Positions 37,133-46,465 are shown, counted from the stretch's first letter. The stretch is 64,000 nucleotides of DNA from Pseudomonas sessilinigenes (GCF_003850565.1 NZ_CP027706.1:1798001-1862000), one strand, 5' to 3'. The notes: generated by a model not told the origin, from the sequence alone. Made by a program: numbers and translations.

Positions 37133-38908
37133 TTAGTCGAGCAGGGCGATGGCGGTGGGGGCGTCGTTGCCCACCAGCGCCAGGTCCTCGAACTCGTTGA
37201 CGGCGTTGATCTCGGTACCCATGGAGATATTGGTCACCCGTTCCAGGATGATCTCCACCACCACTGGCACCTTGAAGGTTTCGACCAGTTCCTGGGCCTG
37301 GCGCAGGGCCGGTTGGATGTCCTTGGGCTCGAATACTCGCAGGGCCTTGCAGCCCAGGCCTTCGGCCACCGCTACGTGATCCACGCCGTAGCCATTGAGC
37401 TCGGGAGCGTTGAGGTTGTCGAAGGACAACTGCACGCAGTAGTCCATCTCGAAGCCGCGCTGGGCCTGGCGGATCAGCCCCAGGTAGGAGTTGTTCACCA
37501 CCACGTGGATATACGGCAGGTTGAACTGCGCACCCACCGCCAGCTCTTCGATCATGAACTGGAAGTCGTAGTCGCCGGACAGTGCCACCACCTTGCGGCT
37601 TGGGTCAGCCTTGACCACCCCCAGGGCCGCGGGAATGGTCCAGCCCAGCGGGCCGGCCTGGCCGCAGTTGATCCAGTGGCGTGGCTTGTAGACGTGCAGG
37701 AACTGCGCGCCGGCGATCTGCGACAGGCCGATGGTGCTGACGTAGCAGGTGTCCTTGCCGAACACCTGGTTCATTTCCTCGTAGACCCGCTGCGGCTTGA
37801 CCGGCACGTTGTCGAAGTGGGTCTTGCGCTGCAGGCTGGCCTTGCGCTGCTGGCAGTCGTGCAACCAGGCGCTGCGGTCCTTGAGCTTGCCGGCCGCTTG
37901 CCACTCGCGGGCCACTTCCAGCAGTACGGTAAGGGCGCTACCGGCGTCGGAGACGATGCCCAGGTCGGGAGTGAAGACCCGGCCGATCTGGGTCGGTTCG
38001 ATGTCCACGTGGATGAACTTGCGGCCTTCGGTGTAGACATCCACCGAGCCGGTGTGGCGGTTGGCCCAGCGGTTGCCGATGCCCAGTACGACATCGGACT
38101 TGAGCAGGGTGGCGTTGCCGTAGCGATGGGAGGTCTGCAGGCCGACCATGCCCACCATCTGCGGGTGATCGTCGGGAATGCTGCCCCAGCCCATCAGGGT
38201 CGGGATCACTGGGATGCCGGTCAGCTCGGCGAACTCCACCAGCAGCTCGCTGGCATCGGCGTTGATCACCCCGCCGCCGGCCACCAGCAACGGCCGTTCG
38301 GCCTGGGCCAGTAGGGCCAGGGCTTTCTCGGCCTGGACCCGGGTGGCCGAGGGCTTAGCCAGGGGCAGGGGCTGGTAGGCGTCGATATCGAATTCGATTT
38401 CCGCCATCTGCACGTCGAACGGCAGGTCGATCAGTACCGGGCCAGGGCGGCCGGAGCGCATTTCATAGAAGGCTTTCTGGAAGGCGTAGGGCACCTGGCC
38501 CGGCTCCAGCACGGTGGTGGCCCACTTGGTCACCGGCTTGACGATGCTGGTGATGTCCACGGCCTGGAAGTCTTCCTTGTGCAGGCGGGCACGGGGAGCC
38601 TGGCCGGTGATGCAGAGGATCGGGATGGAGTCGGCCGAGGCACTGTACAGGCCGGTGACCATGTCGGTGCCGGCGGGGCCCGAGGTGCCGATGCACACGC
38701 CGATGTTGCCGGCCTTGGTGCGGGTGTAGCCCTCGGCCATGTGCGAGGCGCCTTCGACGTGGCGAGCGAGCACATGATCGATGCCGCCGACTTTCTGCAG
38801 TGCGGAGTACAGCGGGTTGATGGCAGCGCCCGGGATGCCAAAGGCGGTGTCGACCCCTTCACGGCGCATCACCAGAACGGCGGCTTCGATTGCTCTCATT
38901 TTGCTCAT
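37133..38908 (-). CDS. gcl: Glyoxylate carboligase Gcl
   Basis: 591 residues. This ThDP enzyme condenses two glyoxylates to tartronate semialdehyde and CO2. The site where other ThDP enzymes have the catalytic Glu reads [15 protein letters not shown], with Val at position 51, a diagnostic Gcl substitution. The ThDP-binding [20 protein letters not shown] stretch is present. ATG 38908 ([11 protein letters not shown]). First gene of the gcl-hyi-glxR-ttuD-pykF operon, with a palindrome at 38935-38944 just upstream. Confidence 0.96.
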   Translation of the reverse strand: MSKMRAIEAAVLVMRREGVDTAFGIPGAAINPLYSALQKVGGIDHVLARHVEGASHMAEGYTRTKAGNIGVCIGTSGPAGTDMVTGLYSASADSIPILCITGQAPRARLHKEDFQAVDITSIVKPVTKWATTVLEPGQVPYAFQKAFYEMRSGRPGPVLIDLPFDVQMAEIEFDIDAYQPLPLAKPSATRVQAEKALALLAQAERPLLVAGGGVINADASELLVEFAELTGIPVIPTLMGWGSIPDDHPQMVGMVGLQTSHRYGNATLLKSDVVLGIGNRWANRHTGSVDVYTEGRKFIHVDIEPTQIGRVFTPDLGIVSDAGSALTVLLEVAREWQAAGKLKDRSAWLHDCQQRKASLQRKTHFDNVPVKPQRVYEEMNQVFGKDTCYVSTIGLSQIAGAQFLHVYKPRHWINCGQAGPLGWTIPAALGVVKADPSRKVVALSGDYDFQFMIEELAVGAQFNLPYIHVVVNNSYLGLIRQAQRGFEMDYCVQLSFDNLNAPELNGYGVDHVAVAEGLGCKALRVFEPKDIQPALRQAQELVETFKVPVVVEIILERVTNISMGTEINAVNEFEDLALVGNDAPTAIALLD

Positions 38909-38934
38909 GGTTTTGTGCCTCTTACGTTTTGTAA

Positions 38935-38944
38935 TTGTATACAA
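38935..38944. promoter_or_regulatory. Palindromic operator candidate upstream of gcl
   Basis: TTGTATACAA is a perfect 10-bp palindrome 27 bases upstream of the gcl ATG. An identical copy lies at 39074-39083, on the glcG side of the same intergenic region. Paired identical palindromes between divergent genes suggest binding of one dimeric regulator. Confidence 0.6.
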
Positions 38945-39073
38945 GTGGCTTTGCGCAGAGTGTATTCACGGCGGGCTGCGCAGGTCAATGGCTTTTCTTG
39001 GAAGCAGACGGCTGCGTGTTTAGCCCCGATAAACCGGTGTCATTTTGTCGCATGGGCTATATTTCAACAATTA

Positions 39074-39083
39074 TTGTATACAA
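39074..39083. promoter_or_regulatory. Second copy of the TTGTATACAA palindrome
   Basis: Identical to the copy at 38935-38944, with centres 139 bp apart. It lies 93 bases upstream of the glcG-like ATG and could serve that promoter or a repression loop across the region. Confidence 0.6.
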
Positions 39084-39175
39084 AAACAAAGTTCATTGTG
39101 TTCTATTCGTTGCATCGAGCTTCTCCTGAAATGAGCTCCACCAGGCTTTCCAATAACAAGATGAGGACGGCACCC

Positions 39176-39616
39176 ATGAGCGCTTTAACCTTGAAAGTCG
39201 CAATCAACCTGGCCAACCAGGCCATCCAGGCGGGGCGCAAGATCAGTGCCGCGCCACTGGCCATCGCGGTACTCGATGCCGGTGGTCATCTGGTGACCTT
39301 GCAAAGGGAGGATGGCGCTAGCCTGCTGCGCCCACAGATCGCCATCGGCAAGGCCTGGGGGGCGATCGCCCTGGGCAAGGGTTCGCGCCTGCTGGCGCTG
39401 GATGCCCAGCAGCGCCCGGCCTTCATCGGCGCACTCAACAGCCTGGGGCAGGGCAGCGTGGTACCGGCGCCGGGCGGGGTATTGATTCGTGATCAGGCGG
39501 GCTTGGTGATCGGCGCCATCGGCATCAGTGGCGATACCTCGGACATCGATGAGCAGTGCGCCATCAGCGCCATCGAAGCTCAGGGCCTGGCCGCGGATGC
39601 AGGCGTCAGCGCCTAG
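39176..39616 (+). CDS. glcG: GlcG/HbpS-family protein
   Basis: 146 residues. The fold core AIQAGRKISAAPLAIAVLDA and VPAPGGVLIRDQAGLVIGAI is characteristic of the GlcG/HbpS (DUF336) family; the biochemical role is not settled. ATG 39176 has GAGGA eight bases upstream; ATG 39161 is an in-frame alternative. It is divergent from gcl and shares the palindromic control region, so it is probably part of the same regulon. Confidence 0.85.
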   Translation: MSALTLKVAINLANQAIQAGRKISAAPLAIAVLDAGGHLVTLQREDGASLLRPQIAIGKAWGAIALGKGSRLLALDAQQRPAFIGALNSLGQGSVVPAPGGVLIRDQAGLVIGAIGISGDTSDIDEQCAISAIEAQGLAADAGVSA

Positions 39617-39667
39617 GTCGCGCAGTACGTGTAGCCGCTGTCGAACCTGCGAGGCTTCGATCGGGTG

Positions 39668-39695
39668 CGCGTCGCCCGCCAAACCGGGCGACGCG
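39668..39695. terminator. Strong hairpin between convergent glcG and tetR genes
   Basis: An 11-bp perfect stem (39668-39678 with 39685-39695, CGCGTCGCCCG and complement) closes a 6-base loop. There is no T-tract. It sits in a REP-like stretch that starts with GTAGCCGCTG near 39634, and could stop transcription from either side only with help. Confidence 0.45.
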
Positions 39696-39802
39696 GTACC
39701 TCAGGTTAATTGCCGATAGCCACCAGGGGGCTCGTGCCGAGCCGTACGCAGCCTGCGGGAACCCCATGGCGTCCTTGAACCGGGCGGCGCCAGGAGGGCG
39801 GG

Positions 39803-40414
39803 TTATGCGGATTCGGGCTCGCAGCCCTTGAGTACCAGGCGGATGATGGTCTGGGCGGCGGCTTCGTAATCTTCGTCAGCCAGCTTGGCCTTGCCGGTGA
39901 CCACCGAGATCTGCCAGTCGAAGTCGGCGTAGGTCTGGGTCGCGGCCCAGATGCTGAACATCAGGTGGTGCGGATCCAGGGGCGCGATCTGGCCACGGTC
40001 GATCCAGGTCTGGATGCACTCGATGTTGTGCTTGGCCTGGGCGTTGAGCTGTTCCACCTGGTCCGGGCTCAGGTGCGGCGCGCCATGCATGATCTCGCTG
40101 GCGAACACCTTGGAGGCGAAGGGCAGGTCGCGGGAGATGTGGATCTTCGAGCGAATGTAGCCGCTGAGCACCTCGCTGGGCACGCCGTCGGCGTTGAATG
40201 GAGTGGAGGCCTGGAGAATGGGTTCGATGATGCTTTCGAGCACCTCGCGATAGAGGTTTTCCTTGGACTTGAAGTAGTAGTAGACGTTGGGCTTGGGCAA
40301 CCCGGCCTTGGCGGCGATGTCGCTGGTCTTGGTCGCAGCGAAGCCCTTGTCGGCAAACTCTTCGCTGGCGGCTCGCAGAATCAGTTCTTTATTGCGCTCG
40401 CGGATGGTGCTCAT
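39803..40414 (-). CDS. TetR-family regulator, RutR-like (possible GclR)
   Basis: 203 residues. The N-terminal helix-turn-helix reads KTSDIAAKAGLPKPNVYYYF (about 31-50), with the C-terminal ligand domain of the YcdC/RutR group. ATG 40414 (MSTIRERNKEL). Its place beside glcG-gcl suggests it controls glyoxylate carboligase, as the regulator GclR is reported to do in P. putida; the match to that protein is my recollection, not a search. No TTGTATACAA copy lies at its own promoter. Confidence 0.85.
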   Translation of the reverse strand: MSTIRERNKELILRAASEEFADKGFAATKTSDIAAKAGLPKPNVYYYFKSKENLYREVLESIIEPILQASTPFNADGVPSEVLSGYIRSKIHISRDLPFASKVFASEIMHGAPHLSPDQVEQLNAQAKHNIECIQTWIDRGQIAPLDPHHLMFSIWAATQTYADFDWQISVVTGKAKLADEDYEAAAQTIIRLVLKGCEPESA

Positions 40415-40660
40415 AAACCAGGGGATTCCTTGCCTGTTCGGGCGGTTGCGCATGGTAGCACCGGGGTTGCGAGAGGCTCAAGAATGCCCACTGGGCAGCT
40501 TTTTTCCGAGTTGAAGGGGGCTTTTGGGGCAAGGGCGAGCGCATGCGCTCCTGGAGCAATCGACGCTTATAGGGGGCATGGCGGAGCCGGTCGCTATCTC
40601 GCCGGTAGCCTATGCCACAGGCTATGCTGCGGCCTCATTTGACGAAGGGAAGCCTGGCCC

Positions 40661-41584
40661 ATGGCAGGAAGCAGTTTGCTGGTCTTGATCGACGATATCG
40701 CCGCGGTGCTGGATGACGTGGCCTTGATGAGCAAGATGGCGGCGAAGAAGACCGCCGGGGTCCTGGGGGATGACCTGGCCCTCAACGCCCAGCAGGTATC
40801 GGGTGTTCGTGCCGAGCGCGAGATTCCGGTGGTCTGGGCCGTTGCCAAGGGCTCGTTTCGCAACAAGCTGATCCTGGTACCGGCGGCGCTGGCCATCAGT
40901 GCCCTGGCGCCCTGGCTGGTGACGCCCTTGTTGATGCTCGGTGGCGCCTACCTGTGTTTCGAGGGTTTCGAGAAACTGGCGCACAAGTACCTGCACGCCG
41001 CCGATGCGGGTGCCGAGCCTGTGCAAAGCCAACAGGCGCAGGTCGATCCGTCGCTGGACCTGGTGGCCTTCGAACAGGACAAGATCAAGGGAGCGATCCG
41101 CACTGACTTCATTCTCTCCGCAGAAATCATCGCCATCACCCTGGGCACCGTGGCCGGCGCTTCGCTGGCCCAGCAGGTAGTGGTGCTTTCGGGAATCGCG
41201 GTGGTGATGACGGTGGGGGTCTATGGCCTGGTGGCCGGTATCGTCAAGCTCGATGACCTGGGGCTGTGGCTGGCAGGCAAGCCTGGGGCCCTGGCCAGGC
41301 GAGTTGGCGCGGCGATCCTGCGGGCGGCGCCATTGATGATGAAGAGCCTGTCGGTGATCGGTACTGCCGCGATGTTCATGGTCGGCGGCGGCATCCTGAC
41401 CCATGGGGTTCCCGCCTTGCATCACCTGATCGAAGACCTGGCCGGGCGCAGTGCCTCGCTGCTCGGCGCCGTTGCGGTGCTGACGCCGACCCTGCTCAAT
41501 GCCGTGGTCGGGGTCATTGCCGGGGCTCTGGTGCTGGCGGCGGTGACGCTGGCGGGCAAGCTCTGGCGTGGCCTGCGCGGTTGA
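40661..41584 (+). CDS. DUF808 (YedI-like) membrane protein
   Basis: 307 residues. [20 protein letters not shown] and [18 protein letters not shown] at the N terminus are the DUF808 signature. About six membrane helices follow (around 70-95, 140-195 and 225-300). The function of the family is unknown. It converges on the FUSC gene, leaving only 8 bases between the stops. Confidence 0.88.
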   Translation: MAGSSLLVLIDDIAAVLDDVALMSKMAAKKTAGVLGDDLALNAQQVSGVRAEREIPVVWAVAKGSFRNKLILVPAALAISALAPWLVTPLLMLGGAYLCFEGFEKLAHKYLHAADAGAEPVQSQQAQVDPSLDLVAFEQDKIKGAIRTDFILSAEIIAITLGTVAGASLAQQVVVLSGIAVVMTVGVYGLVAGIVKLDDLGLWLAGKPGALARRVGAAILRAAPLMMKSLSVIGTAAMFMVGGGILTHGVPALHHLIEDLAGRSASLLGAVAVLTPTLLNAVVGVIAGALVLAAVTLAGKLWRGLRG

Positions 41585-41592
41585 GCCTGGCC

Positions 41593-43626
41593 TCAGGCCG
41601 CGGCTTGCTCTGCCTCCGGGCGTGGGGCTTGTGCCTGTTGGCGGCACCAGCGGCGCCAGGTGGCCTGCAACTGCATGAGCGCAGCGTGGGCCATCTCCCG
41701 TGAGGTTTCGGGGAGGTTGGGGGCGGTTGCCAGTGCCTGGAGCAAGGATCGCGTCGGGCCATCCAGTTGGTCGTGGCGCAGGGTCGTAGGGCCGCCGCTC
41801 CTGAGCAGCATCGCCAGGTGATTCAGATAGCGATCACGCTCGATGGCCAGGGCGCCGCGAGTGGTGTCCAGGCAGCCGCGCAGCTGTAGCAGCTCGTCTC
41901 CCAGGTCCAGCCCCTGGAGGCCATTGTCCCAGTGGTCGCGGCGGTTCTCGGGTTGCATCTGCCAATACCGGGACACGCGGATCAGGCGATCGGCCATGCG
42001 TCCGCCGAACCAGCTTTCGGCCTGCTCCAGCGGCCTTGAAGTGAGCTGTGCCAGGTCGAACAAGGAGGCTTTGAACATCCGGCGGTAGTGATGCTCCCCC
42101 GGGCTCAGGCTGACCAGGCGCAGCACCACCACGGCAATAGCGACGCCCACCAGGGTGGCCATGGCCTTGTTCAGGAAGGCGGCCAGGTCATAGGTCATCA
42201 GGTTGCCGGGGCCGACGTTGTTGACGAAGAAAATGCAGAAGGCCGACGCGATCGGTGCCAGTTTCGGCCGGCTCATGCAGAGCGACGCGAAAAATAGCGG
42301 CACGCCAAGGCCCAGGTACAGCAGGGGAAAGCCATCCCAGCCGGGGAGCAGGCCGAGGCCGACGAAGCCTGCGACAGGAACCGACAGGGCGATACCCTTG
42401 AGGAAGTTCAGGCAGGCTGCTGCAGGGTTCTCGCGGCCGGCGAACAGACTTAGCACCACACCGCAGATGGAGACCGCCCCCAGGCCCGAAGGCCAGGCGC
42501 AAAGGAGCCAGAAAGCGGCCACGGCGAGAAAGGCCAGGGCACTGCGCAATCCGCCCAGCAAGCCTTGCTCAAGGTCTCGGTGCCAGGACAAGGCTCCTGG
42601 GGCGCCGGGAGGAACCAGGCCCTGTTCCAGGGCACTGACGCTACGAGCACTTTGCGCCACCAGGTCCAGCACCTGGGACAGTTGCAGCAGGCAGAGACGG
42701 GCTTCGGTCGATTGCGAGCGATCGGCCAAGCCTTGTTCCAGGCGCTGGGCCAGGGCGGCCAAGGGCGACTCATGCTCGGCTGCCAGGGCCTGGCTGGTTT
42801 CGCGGATCAGCGCTTGCACCGATTGTGCCTCTTGCGGTTCGAGCAACTGTCGCTGTCGGGCCACGCTCCTGGCGGCGCGCAGCAGGCCCAGCAGGTCACG
42901 ACTCAGAACGCGCAATGCCTGGGAACGGCGGCGCCCCTGTGCGCCCTCGAACCAGGCGTGATCGCGCTGGGCATCCACGGTGACGATGCTGCCCAGGGCG
43001 AGCAGCAGGCCCTGGCGCTGGTCATCCCCCAACAGTTCCGACGCTGCGGCGCGGCGCCCGGCCAGCCAGGCTGCCCGGCCCTGGGCGGCGAGGGCCTGCT
43101 CGACCCGGCGTGGCCAGAGCACGAGGCTGGCCACGCAGGCGCAAATGATCCCCAAGCCGATCTCCGAACAACGTGCCACCGCCTGGTCGAACACCTGCAA
43201 GGGCGCCACGGTGGCGGGCAGGGCAATGATTGCCGCGGTATAGCCGGCCAGCACGAATCCGTAGGCGGCATGGTTTCGCAGCAGCGAGGCGCCGGTGGTA
43301 CACAAGGCCAGCCACAGGGCCATGACCAGCAGGAACAGCAGCGGTGCCTGGCCCAGCAGACCGATGAGCAGGATCGATGCCAGGGCTCCGATCACCGTGC
43401 CCAAGAGACGATAAGCCCCCTTGGCCAGGACCATGCCGCTGCTGGATTGGCTGACGATGAACACGGTGGTCAGGGCCCATTGCGGTTGTTGAAAATCCAG
43501 GCGCAGGGCCAGGTAGAGCGCCAGTCCACCGGCAATCAGGTTCCGGGTGGCGAACAGCAGGTCCGAGGGGGCGGGAGCGAAGAGGGCTTGCCAGGTATCG
43601 GCGACACGAAAAGTCGGCAGTTTCAT
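41593..43626 (-). CDS. FUSC-family inner-membrane protein (AaeB/YccS-like)
   Basis: 677 residues. Two blocks of about six membrane helices (roughly 25-165 and 355-510) are each followed by a cytoplasmic domain, the arrangement of the AaeB-type efflux subunits for aromatic acids. No membrane-fusion (AaeA) or outer-membrane partner gene is adjacent. The upstream region carries a palindrome (43649-43661) suited to a MarR-type regulator. Confidence 0.87.
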   Translation of the reverse strand: MKLPTFRVADTWQALFAPAPSDLLFATRNLIAGGLALYLALRLDFQQPQWALTTVFIVSQSSSGMVLAKGAYRLLGTVIGALASILLIGLLGQAPLLFLLVMALWLALCTTGASLLRNHAAYGFVLAGYTAAIIALPATVAPLQVFDQAVARCSEIGLGIICACVASLVLWPRRVEQALAAQGRAAWLAGRRAAASELLGDDQRQGLLLALGSIVTVDAQRDHAWFEGAQGRRRSQALRVLSRDLLGLLRAARSVARQRQLLEPQEAQSVQALIRETSQALAAEHESPLAALAQRLEQGLADRSQSTEARLCLLQLSQVLDLVAQSARSVSALEQGLVPPGAPGALSWHRDLEQGLLGGLRSALAFLAVAAFWLLCAWPSGLGAVSICGVVLSLFAGRENPAAACLNFLKGIALSVPVAGFVGLGLLPGWDGFPLLYLGLGVPLFFASLCMSRPKLAPIASAFCIFFVNNVGPGNLMTYDLAAFLNKAMATLVGVAIAVVVLRLVSLSPGEHHYRRMFKASLFDLAQLTSRPLEQAESWFGGRMADRLIRVSRYWQMQPENRRDHWDNGLQGLDLGDELLQLRGCLDTTRGALAIERDRYLNHLAMLLRSGGPTTLRHDQLDGPTRSLLQALATAPNLPETSREMAHAALMQLQATWRRWCRQQAQAPRPEAEQAAA

Positions 43627-43640
43627 GTTGGGGTCACATA

Positions 43641-43661
43641 GATAGCTAGCTAACGATTAGC
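43641..43661. promoter_or_regulatory. Operator-like dyads upstream of the FUSC gene
   Basis: GCTAA-CGA-TTAGC (43649-43661) is a perfect 5-bp dyad, and it abuts a second palindrome, TAGCTAGCTA (43643-43652). They lie 15-35 bases upstream of the FUSC start. MarR-family sites often have this TTAG/CTAA character; no regulator gene is next door. Confidence 0.4.
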
Positions 43662-43746
43662 ATCGTATCTACATTGCCTGAGGCTGCCAATGGTTGTTTC
43701 GAGCCTGGCGGGGCCGGTTGAAAGGTATGGCTGAATGGCGGGAACT

Positions 43747-43772
43747 GGCCGCCCTCCGATGGAAGGGCGGCC
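43747..43772 (-). terminator. Hairpin after mlaA
   Basis: A perfect 9-bp GC stem (43747-43755 with 43764-43772) lies 7 bases beyond the mlaA stop. No T-tract follows, so it is a weak terminator or an mRNA 3' stabiliser. Confidence 0.4.
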
Positions 43773-43778
43773 GGGCAC

Positions 43779-44567
43779 TTACTCGGCGATCTGCAGCTTG
43801 CGGGCTTCGGTATAGACGTAGCGCACTTGTTCGTACTCGAACGGCGAGTTCAGCTCGCCGTAGCGGAAGTTGGTCTGGTAGCGCTTGTCGACACCGCGCA
43901 GCAGCCAGAGCTCCGGATGGTTCTTGCTGACTTCGGCGACATTGAGGAAGTTGATCGCCGATTCGGCGGTGTAGTCCACTGCCAGGCCGGCGGTGTCGCG
44001 CAGGTTCGAGGGGCCGAGGATTGGCAGCACCAGGTAGGCCCCGCCAGGAACGCCATAGAAACCCAGGGTCTGGCCGAAGTCTTCGCTCTGGCGCGGCAGG
44101 CCCATCTTGGTGGCCGGGTCCCACAGGCCGGCGATGCCGATGGTGGTGTTGAGCAGCAGGCGGGCCGTGGTTTCCATCGAGCGCTGGCCCTTGAACTGCA
44201 ACAGGCTGTTGAGCAGGTTGGGCACGTCGCCCAGGTTGTTGAAGAAGTTGCTGACCCCGGTGCGCAGGAACCTTGGCGTCACGTAGCGGTAGCCATCTAC
44301 AACAGGCAGGAACACCCATTGGTCGAAGCGGTAGTTGAAGTGATAGACCCGGCGGTTCCAGGACTCCAGCGGGTCATAGACGTTCAGTGCACTGAGGGTC
44401 GAGCGTTCGAATTCACGCTGGTCCAGGCCCGGGTTGAACTTGAGTTGTTGCAGTGGCTCGGTGAACCCGTCGGGATCGGGGGCGGTGGTGGTGCCGGCCA
44501 GGCTGTTATCGGCCTGGGCATAGCCTGTGCAGAGCAACGCAGCGATAAGCAGGAGATGTTTAGCCAC
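43779..44567 (-). CDS. mlaA: Phospholipid-transport lipoprotein-family protein MlaA (VacJ)
   Basis: 262 residues from GTG 44567, which has TGGAG seven bases upstream; longer readings run into the neighbour. The signal peptide ends near YAQA (residue ~18). No lipobox Cys is visible at the cleavage site, although MlaA proteins are often lipoproteins. NVYDPLESWNRRVYHFNYRFD, VPNLLNSLLQFK and DFGQTLGFYGVPGGAYLVLP are hallmark VacJ stretches. MlaA draws phospholipid from the outer leaflet. It overlaps the hydrolase gene by eight bases; the other mla genes are elsewhere. Confidence 0.93.
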   Translation of the reverse strand: MAKHLLLIAALLCTGYAQADNSLAGTTTAPDPDGFTEPLQQLKFNPGLDQREFERSTLSALNVYDPLESWNRRVYHFNYRFDQWVFLPVVDGYRYVTPRFLRTGVSNFFNNLGDVPNLLNSLLQFKGQRSMETTARLLLNTTIGIAGLWDPATKMGLPRQSEDFGQTLGFYGVPGGAYLVLPILGPSNLRDTAGLAVDYTAESAINFLNVAEVSKNHPELWLLRGVDKRYQTNFRYGELNSPFEYEQVRYVYTEARKLQIAE

Positions 44568-45858
44568 GGAAGAACTCCAGCATGGCGTCGCTGTTGACGC
44601 GGTAGTTGAGGTTGCCGCAGTGGCCACCATGGGGGTAGACGGTCAGGCGCTCGCCAAAGGTCCGGCGCAGGAAGCCCAGGTCGCCGGGGCCCAGGATCAC
44701 GTCGTCGGCGTTATGCATCACGGCGATCTTCGGGCTGGCCTTGAGGTAATCCTGCAGGGCGTAGAGGCTGACCTGGTCGACCAGTTGCAGCAGGCTGCCG
44801 CCATCGGTGCGGGCGCGCCACATCGGGATCACTTGCTCGGTCAGGTAGCAGTCGAAGTCGCATTGCAGGGCACGCTTGAGGAAGGGCGTGAGGCTGGTGC
44901 CCTCGCGGATCGGGTACTTGGGCGGGGTAATCAGGCCGCGACGGTTGATCAGGTCCGAGGTGAAGGCGATGTCAGCCGCCGAGAAGCGGAAGGAGGTGCC
45001 GATCAGCATCGCCATCTGCTCGTTGCTCAGGTGCTGCTTGGATTGCTGCAGGTCGTAGAGCAGGGCATCGGTCAGGTCGATGTAGCCCTTCTGCTGGAAG
45101 TAGCGGGTGAGCTTGGCCAGCATCAGTTCGTAGAAGGTAGTGCTGTTGTTGATGCCCTTGACCTCGGTCTGCACCAGTTTGTCGAGGTTGGTGATCGAGG
45201 TGTAGAGGTTGACCGGAGGGTTGAGCAGCAGGACTTTCTTGAAGTTGAAGGTACGCCGGGTTTCGTCGAGCTTGCTGACGAACGCGGCATCCAGGGCGCC
45301 GAGGCTGTAGCCGGTGAGGTAGAAATCAGTGATCGGCAGCTTGGCATTCTGTGCCCGCACAGCCTGCATGACCCGGTAGAGATCCTGGGCGTCCTCGGCG
45401 GTCACGCCCGGGGTGGCGAAGCGCGAGGCGGCGCTGATGAAGTCGAAGCTGGTGGGCGAGGACAGCTGCACCACGTGGTAGCCGGCCTTGTAGTAGAGCT
45501 TCTTCAGGTATTCGTTGAGTGTGCTGTCGTAGCGTGCGCCAGTACCGGCGATCAGGAAGATCAGCGGGGCTGCATGGTCCTGGGTGGCGATGCGGTAGGT
45601 GAGCTTCTTCACCGCCCAGAAATTGTCCGGGAGGGTGAATTCACGCTCCGGGCGCAGGGTCAGGCTGTAGTCCGACTGACGGATGTCTTCATCGGAAGGC
45701 AGCTCCGGGCGCAGGTCCGGCGGCGTGGTGACGATGGTGGCTTCGAAGGGATTGGTCAATGGATAGCCGTAGCCGGCCGGGTCGACATCGACCGCCAGTG
45801 CGGACGCACTCAGGATAAGGCCGCCGAACAGGGCGGCGAAGCGCAAGGAACGAAGCAT
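44560..45858 (-). CDS. Exported alpha/beta-hydrolase-like protein coupled to MlaA
   Basis: 432 residues with a signal peptide (AVDVDP region, cleavage near residue 22). The catalytic triad is readable: nucleophile S185 in LTGYSLGALD, Asp in HNADDVIL (about 387) and His in HGGHCGN (about 414). Some databases call relatives serine/threonine kinases, but no kinase motif is present. Sharing an 8-base overlap with mlaA suggests coupled expression; a phospholipase or thioesterase role in the periplasm is inference. Confidence 0.75.
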   Translation of the reverse strand: MLRSLRFAALFGGLILSASALAVDVDPAGYGYPLTNPFEATIVTTPPDLRPELPSDEDIRQSDYSLTLRPEREFTLPDNFWAVKKLTYRIATQDHAAPLIFLIAGTGARYDSTLNEYLKKLYYKAGYHVVQLSSPTSFDFISAASRFATPGVTAEDAQDLYRVMQAVRAQNAKLPITDFYLTGYSLGALDAAFVSKLDETRRTFNFKKVLLLNPPVNLYTSITNLDKLVQTEVKGINNSTTFYELMLAKLTRYFQQKGYIDLTDALLYDLQQSKQHLSNEQMAMLIGTSFRFSAADIAFTSDLINRRGLITPPKYPIREGTSLTPFLKRALQCDFDCYLTEQVIPMWRARTDGGSLLQLVDQVSLYALQDYLKASPKIAVMHNADDVILGPGDLGFLRRTFGERLTVYPHGGHCGNLNYRVNSDAMLEFFRG

Positions 45859-46089
45859 GACTGTATCCCTAGAAGGAAGGTGCCGAATGAGGTTCGCAGG
45901 CTATGACCACCGGGCTGCTGACGAAGTGCCATGGCTGGTTCAAATAACGCCTGGGTGCATCTGGCCGGGGTGATAGTAGCCGGACGATACACGTTGCCAC
46001 CCCGAGCTGAACAGCTATCTGTGCGTCGTGCTTGCCAAGCGTGGCCGGAGCATTATGCTGGGCGCCGTTTTGATTGTTCGGAGTGTTGC

Positions 46090-46455
46090 ATGTCTAGCCG
46101 CTTTCCCGTGATTGTCCTGCTCGTTGCCTTGCCGTTGTGGCTGGCCGCCAGCTATGGCCTGCGTTACGGCTTCATGGAGGACGCTCGCTGGGTGGGCGTC
46201 TGTATCGACGAGGCCGGTCGCTGGGAGTGTTCCCTGCGTTCCAGCCTGGGATGGATGATCCACTTCAAAGTACTGGGTTGGAGCGCCCTGGGAGCGGCGC
46301 TCCTGGCGTTCGTCGTGCCCGGACGCGCTGGCTGGGGGCTGGCGGCGCTGGCGTTGCTGGCCGCCATTCCGGCGTTGGTGCTGTACAACACCACCCTGGC
46401 GGTATTTGCCCTGGTGCTCGCGAGCCTGCGCCTGGTACGTGCCAGGCGCTGTTAG
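46090..46455 (+). CDS. Small membrane protein of unknown function
   Basis: 121 residues from ATG 46090. Three hydrophobic segments (about 5-22, 58-78, 82-112) with a Cys pair in the first loop (VCIDEAGRWECSL). Not recognised. It converges on the GH17 gene with 10 bases between stops. Confidence 0.7.
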   Translation: MSSRFPVIVLLVALPLWLAASYGLRYGFMEDARWVGVCIDEAGRWECSLRSSLGWMIHFKVLGWSALGAALLAFVVPGRAGWGLAALALLAAIPALVLYNTTLAVFALVLASLRLVRARRC

Positions 46456-46465
46456 CCCGTCGGTT

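Noticed and set aside
44560-45858. Serine/threonine protein kinase label for the hydrolase
   Set aside because: No kinase motifs are seen, while a GYSLG nucleophile elbow and Asp/His partners are.
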